NCBI GenBank assembly: GCA_024811115.1
Contig: JAKOGH010000639.1
Span: forward strand, 62,001 to 126,000
Direction of reading: 5' to 3'
Source: Terana coerulea
Taxonomy: Eukaryota; Basidiomycota; Agaricomycetes; Polyporales; Phanerochaetaceae
DNA: 64,000 nt
The translations under genes and the position numbers were made by a program. This document shows, one piece after another, positions 58,171 through 64,000 of this stretch. Numbering within the stretch: position 1 is the stretch's first letter; each line of letters opens with the position of its first letter. The notes beneath the pieces were generated by a model. The model made no database searches. It was not told where the DNA came from and saw only the letters and a list, made by a program, of their open reading frames with translations.

Positions 58171-58315
58171 TGAAATCACGATGAATCTTCAGAGCTAAGC
58201 ACCGCTGAACATGGTTGGAACATGACGTACGTCCACAGCAGTGTTCTGCTGTGGACGTACGTCATGTTCCAATCATGTTCAGCGGTGCTTAGCTCTTTTA
58301 TTCATCGTGATTTCA
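58171..58315. repeat. Large near-perfect palindrome, 6-nt loop
   Basis: The left arm 58171-58240 and the right arm 58247-58315 are complementary except for one substitution and one small unmatched block, with loop GTGTTC. No flanking duplication or coding capacity is visible. Confidence 0.9.
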
Positions 58316-59596
58316 GCATGACACAATGTTGAGGGAGGCACGGAGTCTGGACCTGAGCTGTGTTATACAATCAGATGCCGTTTGCGTTGCCAGGTATCAC
58401 AGCACCTGTCTGAATGGCATGAGAAAGAACGCCGTATTTCACCGGGCTATTTCCCAGGAAGTCTGAGGAGACATAATTCGCCCTCCGGGGACGAGCAGAC
58501 GGCTGAGTGCGGTGCAGATCGCAGCGGCGGGGTGCCAACGTTGCCACTTGCGAGCGACATGCAGCGTAAAGAGGAAGACGTCTACCCGATCATGACAAGT
58601 AGTGACCGCAGGCGACGACGCTTTGCTCGAACGCGGGATCAGAATGACCGGACATTCACATGGGCGCAGTTCGGCCATGCATGCCTGTCACCCGCCTGCG
58701 CCTGCTTGCCAACGAACAAACGCGAGGGCTCACCGGGTGAGTCAGCGCGGGTGCATCATGCAGCAGCGCCCGACGGTCGCTGCACGACGACGAGGTCGCT
58801 ACGAGACGCGCCAACAGAACGCGGAGCCATTCTACTTTTCCTCCTGTCCACGTTCCACGACGCCCTCTTCCACTGGCCTCGCGGTACCGCAGAATTAATA
58901 GTACTAAATGGACCGGTCACCGCCACATGAGACCACTTTTAGTCTGTGGGAGTGATCGCGGCTACGCACCTCAACTTGCGTCGGCGGACGGGTGTTTGCA
59001 AAGGTCTAGCCTCTGCCTGCGAAATGCATCGGGATGAGGAAGTGAACTCTGAAACGTTCAGGAGGTGTTCGAACTTTGCGTGGGCGAAGCAGAGGCAGCG
59101 ACAAGGGGAGAGGCAAGTTGCCGGAGACGCCGGTGGGTGAATTAATTAGATAGGCGCAGGGGACAAGGGGAAGATCTCCCATCAGATCTCGTTCCTGGAG
59201 TTTCTCGATTAATATTCAATTTACCCTTGCCTATTTGGGCTTACCTTCCCCGCGGCGCTCGAGCCTAAATTCCTCGCCGCCCTGCGCGGGCTCCTTCACA
59301 ACCTCGACCTCCAATACCCCTCCCTCCTTTCTGCCCGCTGTCCGCGACGGCGAGCGCACCCTTTCTTCATGTCCAACGGCGAGCGCATCTAGGTAGGTGA
59401 TTATCACCCGCTACTCCGGCGGTCCGTGGCTGACGGTGCGGTCTGTCCTCGTTCCCACCTTGCATCTGCATATGCATCACCCTGGCTGTTCCCTCCTGGT
59501 GCTTCTCTGATGCTCGGGGCCTCACATAACCCTCGCAGACTCTACGCGCGCGGGGCCTCTGAGATGCTACACTACACACCACCGCAGATGCTCGAG
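58316..59596. other. Intergenic and promoter of the PH-domain gene
   Basis: A 182-residue open frame (58382-58930) is without domains. The stretch 59150-59420 is pyrimidine-rich with possible leader introns of the next gene. Confidence 0.4.
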
Positions 59597-62500
59597 ATGA
59601 ACTCCAGCACGCTGTCGCCGCCCGCCCGATCCAAGCGCCTGTCCTCGTCGCAGGGCACGGCCCCCGACACCGAGAGCGTGGGGGCGTCGTCCTCGAAGCG
59701 GACGAGCAGGCTCAATGACTTCATGTCCCGCACGCGGACTGCCTCGCTCCCCCGCGGCCGTACTCGAGCAGTGGGCCGGCGTCGTCGAAGCAGAAGCTGA
59801 GCGCGAAGCTGGGGACCCTGAAGGGGAAGGCGAAGGACAAGGGCGAGGTCTCGTCCGGAGAGAGCCAGGGGGAGTACATGGTGTTCAATGTAGCGTCGAG
59901 CTCCACAACTTCTGGTGAGCACAGCATGCTGTTGATGCAGAGTTAACTGCTGCGTTTGCGTCACACCTGCGCTTGCGGCGAGAACCCCTCTGGACATGGG
60001 CTCAGAGTGTCTTTTGGTGTCAGCGAGCGCTGTGTGCCCCACCGATAGTCACCGGAAGCATAGCCAAGCGGTGTACATTCGATCAATTTGCTATTCACGC
60101 CGCTCGCATAACCATCCCCTCTCGGTCAATGTCGTACTGTGTTTGCTAACATATGCGTGACATAGTGACCGACCCGTTTGCTGCGCGACCGTCAGTAACC
60201 GCATCCTCCTCGTTTGTGACCTACTCGCCCGTCGCGACGCAACCCCCTGTGAACATCCCACCAATATCCACCAACGGCTCCCTCAGGCGCAAGAGCAGGC
60301 GACCGCATACAGCCCAATCCGTGACTACACCGACTGCGTCGACCGCCTCCACTTCGTTCTCCGACATGTATTCCGACATACACTCGCCGCCGACCTCGCC
60401 AACTACACCCGCCCCGCCCCCTCAAGCTGCCAGCCCACCACCGCCCACACGGCGCCGCGGCAGTCTTCTCGTCGCCGCATCGGACGCACTGTCCACATTT
60501 GCGCGTAAGCCGCGATCCCTGCACATAGGCAGCATTGGCAGGCAGCCCAGCGCGAAATCACAGGTCGCGCAGATGGGGATTCACACGCCGCAACCCATTG
60601 TGCTGACCGAGGTCATTGAGATCAGCGAAAGCGCGGTGCGGGCGAGCAAGCGGCGGGAGGAAGAGGAAGAGGAGCGCGAGCGGTTGCGCGACGCCGCAGC
60701 TCGTGCGCTGGGCATCGGCGAGATCGACATCGAGACGGCGAGCAGGAGCTCGCGGACGCGGTCTGACCTGCATGACCCCGACGATGACAGGCAGGACACG
60801 CAGAGCAGCTGGCTGGAGCCGAAGACGCCATTGGCATCGGCCCATGGTGGCATGTACCACTCGCGTTCGCGGTCAGGCTCGTACATCCCTCCACATCTGC
60901 AACTGACGCAAGCGCAATCTTCTCGACCTTCGACTCCGACTTTATCATCTTCATATTTGACCCCTCCTTCTTCGTTTACATCTTTGGGCACTTCTCGCTC
61001 TCCTGTCCTCGGCAGTCCCCCACACTCGCTTCCGCGCAACATGTCACAAAAGTCGCTCTCGACCCCACCATCACTCACCGTCACGACATCCCCGCCGCGC
61101 AAGGTGTCTAGGACACGCTTGCGGGAGAGCATGAAGCCTCCGCAGGAGCGCGCGCTCCCACCGCCCAAGATGCCGCCGTATCCAAGCACGCATTCGTCCT
61201 TGAAGCCGTTCATCCAACGCTCGGCCATGGTCCCGCGCTACCACCCTGCTCCGTCATTGCTGATGTTTGCCTTGTCAAAGCAGTGGAAGAATAGATTCTT
61301 GGTTCTGACTACCCCGCTGCCCTCGCCATCTGGCACAAGCACTCCCACGTTCTCGTCGCCATGGAGTAGCAAGCCGGAGTCTAGTGCCAGTGCTGGGTCC
61401 ACGCCTGTGCCGTCTTACCTACACTTGTTCAAGTCTAGTGGCTCCGAGGACAAGGAACTTGAGCGGCTGGAGATCAACGAGGACAGCGTTGTGTATATTG
61501 CTGACACGGAGGTCGGGGGCAGAGGCGGCGTCATCAAAGTGGGCGGGGTTCCGCAGAAGAAACTCGCTGCGTCACCGAAGGCGTCGAACGGCCACACTGG
61601 CGACTCGAAGGCCACAAGGACGTCGAGCTCGAGCATGAGCTCCACCGATGGCACCTCCGATGACCATTCACATGATGCGACGCCCCCTGCGCATACCTCC
61701 AATCCGGCGTGTGCAGACGGGCGGACGATGTGGGTGCTGCAGATCGTGAACCCGGAGGAGGCTCAGGCGTGGATAGCTGCCATCAAAGGTGCCGTCCTCG
61801 GCCAAAGGTGCTTCTTACCTGACTATATGCACTGTAATGAGACTGACAGAGTATTCAATCAGGGTTATTCGTGCTGGCTTGGCTACAACCAATCACGCCG
61901 GAGGCATAGAGCCGCGGGGGACCTGGACACCATTCTTTCTCTGCGGGCGCTGCATTCGCCGATATCGCCAGGCACGGAGCTTCCCACTTTCGGGACGAAC
62001 GGTCATCCTGCACGAGGCGACGGCGGCATCAGCCCTACCACGTCTCACTTCACCGACGGTGGCCGCTCCTCTCCGACGTCGTCTTCGTCGCTCTCTCGCT
62101 CGCAGTCTGTGGCTACCTCGGGCAACGGCGCTGTCTTTTCTGGTGACATGTCAAGCAACGCCGGCGGAAGCCTCAGCGGTTCGGTGAACTCGTCGCCACG
62201 CCCGTCCATCTCGGCTGCGACAGCTCTTAAGAGCCTCTTCACCATCGGCGGCGGCCGTCCGCGGTCTCCATCGAGTGCCTCCGTATCTGGTCTTCCGACG
62301 TCGTCGCCGGTTCCGGAGGAGGATGCGGATATGCACACCGAGGACTCTTTCGCGCACGCAGGTAACAACCTCCTTGGCATGCTGCGCGCAAACAGCTCCG
62401 CACCCGAGCGCGCCATGTCGCCGCCGGGATCGGGCTCCGCCACACCTCGCGCTGGCACTCCTGCGATGTCGACCGACACTCATCCGGTGTTCCTGGAGCG

Positions 62501-64000
62501 GAAGATTCTCCCGGATAGCGACCTGAAGGTTATGGAGAAAGAACTGACGAGTGCCGCGGCGAAGATAATCCCTGACCGTCGCAAGGTCGCAGGACCGCGG
62601 GACAGGGACAGCCATTTCATGGTCCCGCAGCGCGTGAGCTCTGATTTCATGAGCTCGCCCTCACTGCAGCCACCGCCGCGCAAGCGCGCAGGGACGGTCA
62701 GCACGGTCGCGCTCTCCATCTCATCGCCCTCGGAATCTGGGTCATACACCTACACCCACGCGAACAGGAGCACGGCGGAAAGCCTGGGTGTTCAGAACCC
62801 GCAGCTGCTCACGCCCACTGCGCCGCTCCCCTCCTCAACACCGAACTCTGCGCGCCTGAAGGATAGGAAAGCACGCACGTCGTGGTCCTCGATATCCACG
62901 TATGGCTCCAACGAGCTGTCGCAGTCGCCCCCTTCTCCAGACGGGATCATCTCGCGACGCTGGTCCCGCCGGAGTAGCATGCCCCAGCGCATGAGCCCGC
63001 CGTACCCGCCGCCGGGGAGCTCGCCGTCTTCCTCCCCGAAGCTGCCTACCACCCGGATGCCCTCAGCACGCCACCCGTACGCTGCGGAGGGGAACCCCTT
63101 GAATCGCACGCCGTCTATCGGCTCGGGGCACAGCCAGCTTTCCGAGCTCCAGAACCGTCCGTTCACGTCGAAGCGTGCCTCGACGTCGTCCGTGCGCAGC
63201 TTCGGGACGCCCAGCACGTCTACGCACGGCACGAGCGCGAACGGCAGTCTCGTGAAGATGGGCCCCCGCGCTCCTCGCATCGCGCCTCTATGCCGCCGCC
63301 ACAGCGGCCGGCACCCAGCTCTGCGCTGCCACCGACGCCGGGGGAGAATGTGTTCGCGGAAGCGGCGCAGGCGGCCTCGCCCGACGCCCAGTCCGCGCCG
63401 CCGGCCAAGTCGTCCTTCCGCGAGTCGCTGAAGCTCCGCAGCAAGCGGTTCTCGGCCTCGCCGCCGTCACTCCCGCCGTCTGTCGGCCTGCCGCCCCGCC
63501 CCGACGAACCTGAGGCCCGCTTCTCTCACCGCCGCAGCCTGAGCCAGGGTAGCACCCCGGGCTCCCTGACGCCCCAGCCCACATTCCCGCCTCCAAGCGG
63601 CCCGCTGCCGCCGACGCCGCAGCTCCCCGCGATGCCGAGCTCGCCCACCGCACCCACCTCCCGCCACTCCTCCATCAAGCAACGCCTGCGTCGCATCAGC
63701 TCGCCGCCCGCGTCCCCCGGCGTGCCCGTCTTCCCAGGCGACGCCGCGGACCCGTACGCGGCCTCCTTCCTCGCGCCGCCGTCGCCGATCATCGAGAACG
63801 AGGGCGCGGCGGCGCCGATTGGCGAGCCGATCACGACCTCGCAGCACGACCCCGACTTCCTCAACCTCGCGCCGCCGACGCCGACGCCGCCTGGCTCGGA
63901 CCTGTCCGCGTCCGCGGACTTTGCCCGCCTCTCGCTGCCCGACGCGCCCCCGCCGGGCCCGATCGCGCTCTCGCCACCGCCGCGCCGCGCGTCGCACCAG
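59597..64000 (+). CDS. PH-domain protein with long Ser/Pro-rich regions (partial at right edge)
   Basis: I take the ATG at 59597 (MNSSTLSPPARSKRLSSSQG), though an in-frame ATG shortly upstream is possible. A long intron (59915-60165) leads to the main exon. A charged helix (RREEEEEERERLRDAAARA) is followed by a split PH domain: KPFIQRSAMVPRYHPAPSLL and ALSKQWKNRFLVLTT, then LHLFKSSGSEDKELERLEI, and its last strand and helix with the conserved tryptophan in MWVLQIVNPEEAQAWIAAIK. A short intron (about 61809-61860) follows RVIRAG-type sequence. The rest is disordered Ser/Pro-rich, with FRESLKLRSKRFSASPPSLP near the end. PH domains bind phosphoinositides or proteins at membranes, so a cortical or signalling role is likely. 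Frame breaks at C5 59749-59753, G5 61916-61920 and C5 63263-63267 each fit one missing base. Confidence 0.8.

Overview
The window looks like nuclear DNA of a filamentous basidiomycete, most likely an Agaricomycete. Protein-coding genes are split by many short GT-AG introns of about 45-70 nt. Several families are typical of that group: a seven-helix DUF6534-type membrane protein, a long SAM methyltransferase with a serine-rich tail, a PH-domain protein with a very long Ser/Pro-rich body, and an Mcm1/SRF-type MADS factor. There is no bacterial or organellar signal. The species is not identifiable by reading alone.

Layout. 1-3.3 kb: the 3' end of an unknown gene, a small secreted double-psi beta-barrel protein and a GPI-anchored Kre9/Knh1-like wall protein. 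3.5-4.9 kb: a dispersed repeat and a large fold-back element. 5-23.6 kb: a gene-rich stretch with two uncharacterised proteins, a small basic coiled protein, the adaptin-binding protein p34 (AAGAB type), Cdc37 on the minus strand, a SAM methyltransferase, and an NmrA/isoflavone-reductase-like NAD(P) protein on the minus strand. 21-29 kb: three related, uncharacterised membrane-protein genes, with nested DNA transposons lying between the second and third. 29-36.5 kb: thioredoxin, a MADS-box factor (minus) and a DUF1479 protein. 36.8-52.9 kb: two near-identical direct copies of an MFS drug:H+ antiporter gene. They bracket an island of about 11 kb that is poor in genes and rich in degenerate repeats: a GC-rich block, a satellite of about 300 bp with at least five units, a two-unit tandem repeat and a minisatellite. 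53.9-55.8 kb: the DUF6534-type protein. 56-58.3 kb: two further terminal-inverted-repeat elements and a second large hairpin. 59.6 kb to the right edge: the PH-domain protein, running out of the window.

The housekeeping genes do not form a pathway or operon. Cdc37 (Hsp90 co-chaperone), p34 (AP-1/AP-2 assembly), thioredoxin and the MADS factor are independent core functions. The accessory character comes from the MFS pair, the local membrane-protein family and the transposons.

One technical point matters for every reader. At least ten reading-frame breaks in otherwise convincing genes fall at or next to short mononucleotide runs. This pattern fits consensus errors in the assembly better than true pseudogenes, so frame breaks reported here should not be read as gene death without raw-read checks.
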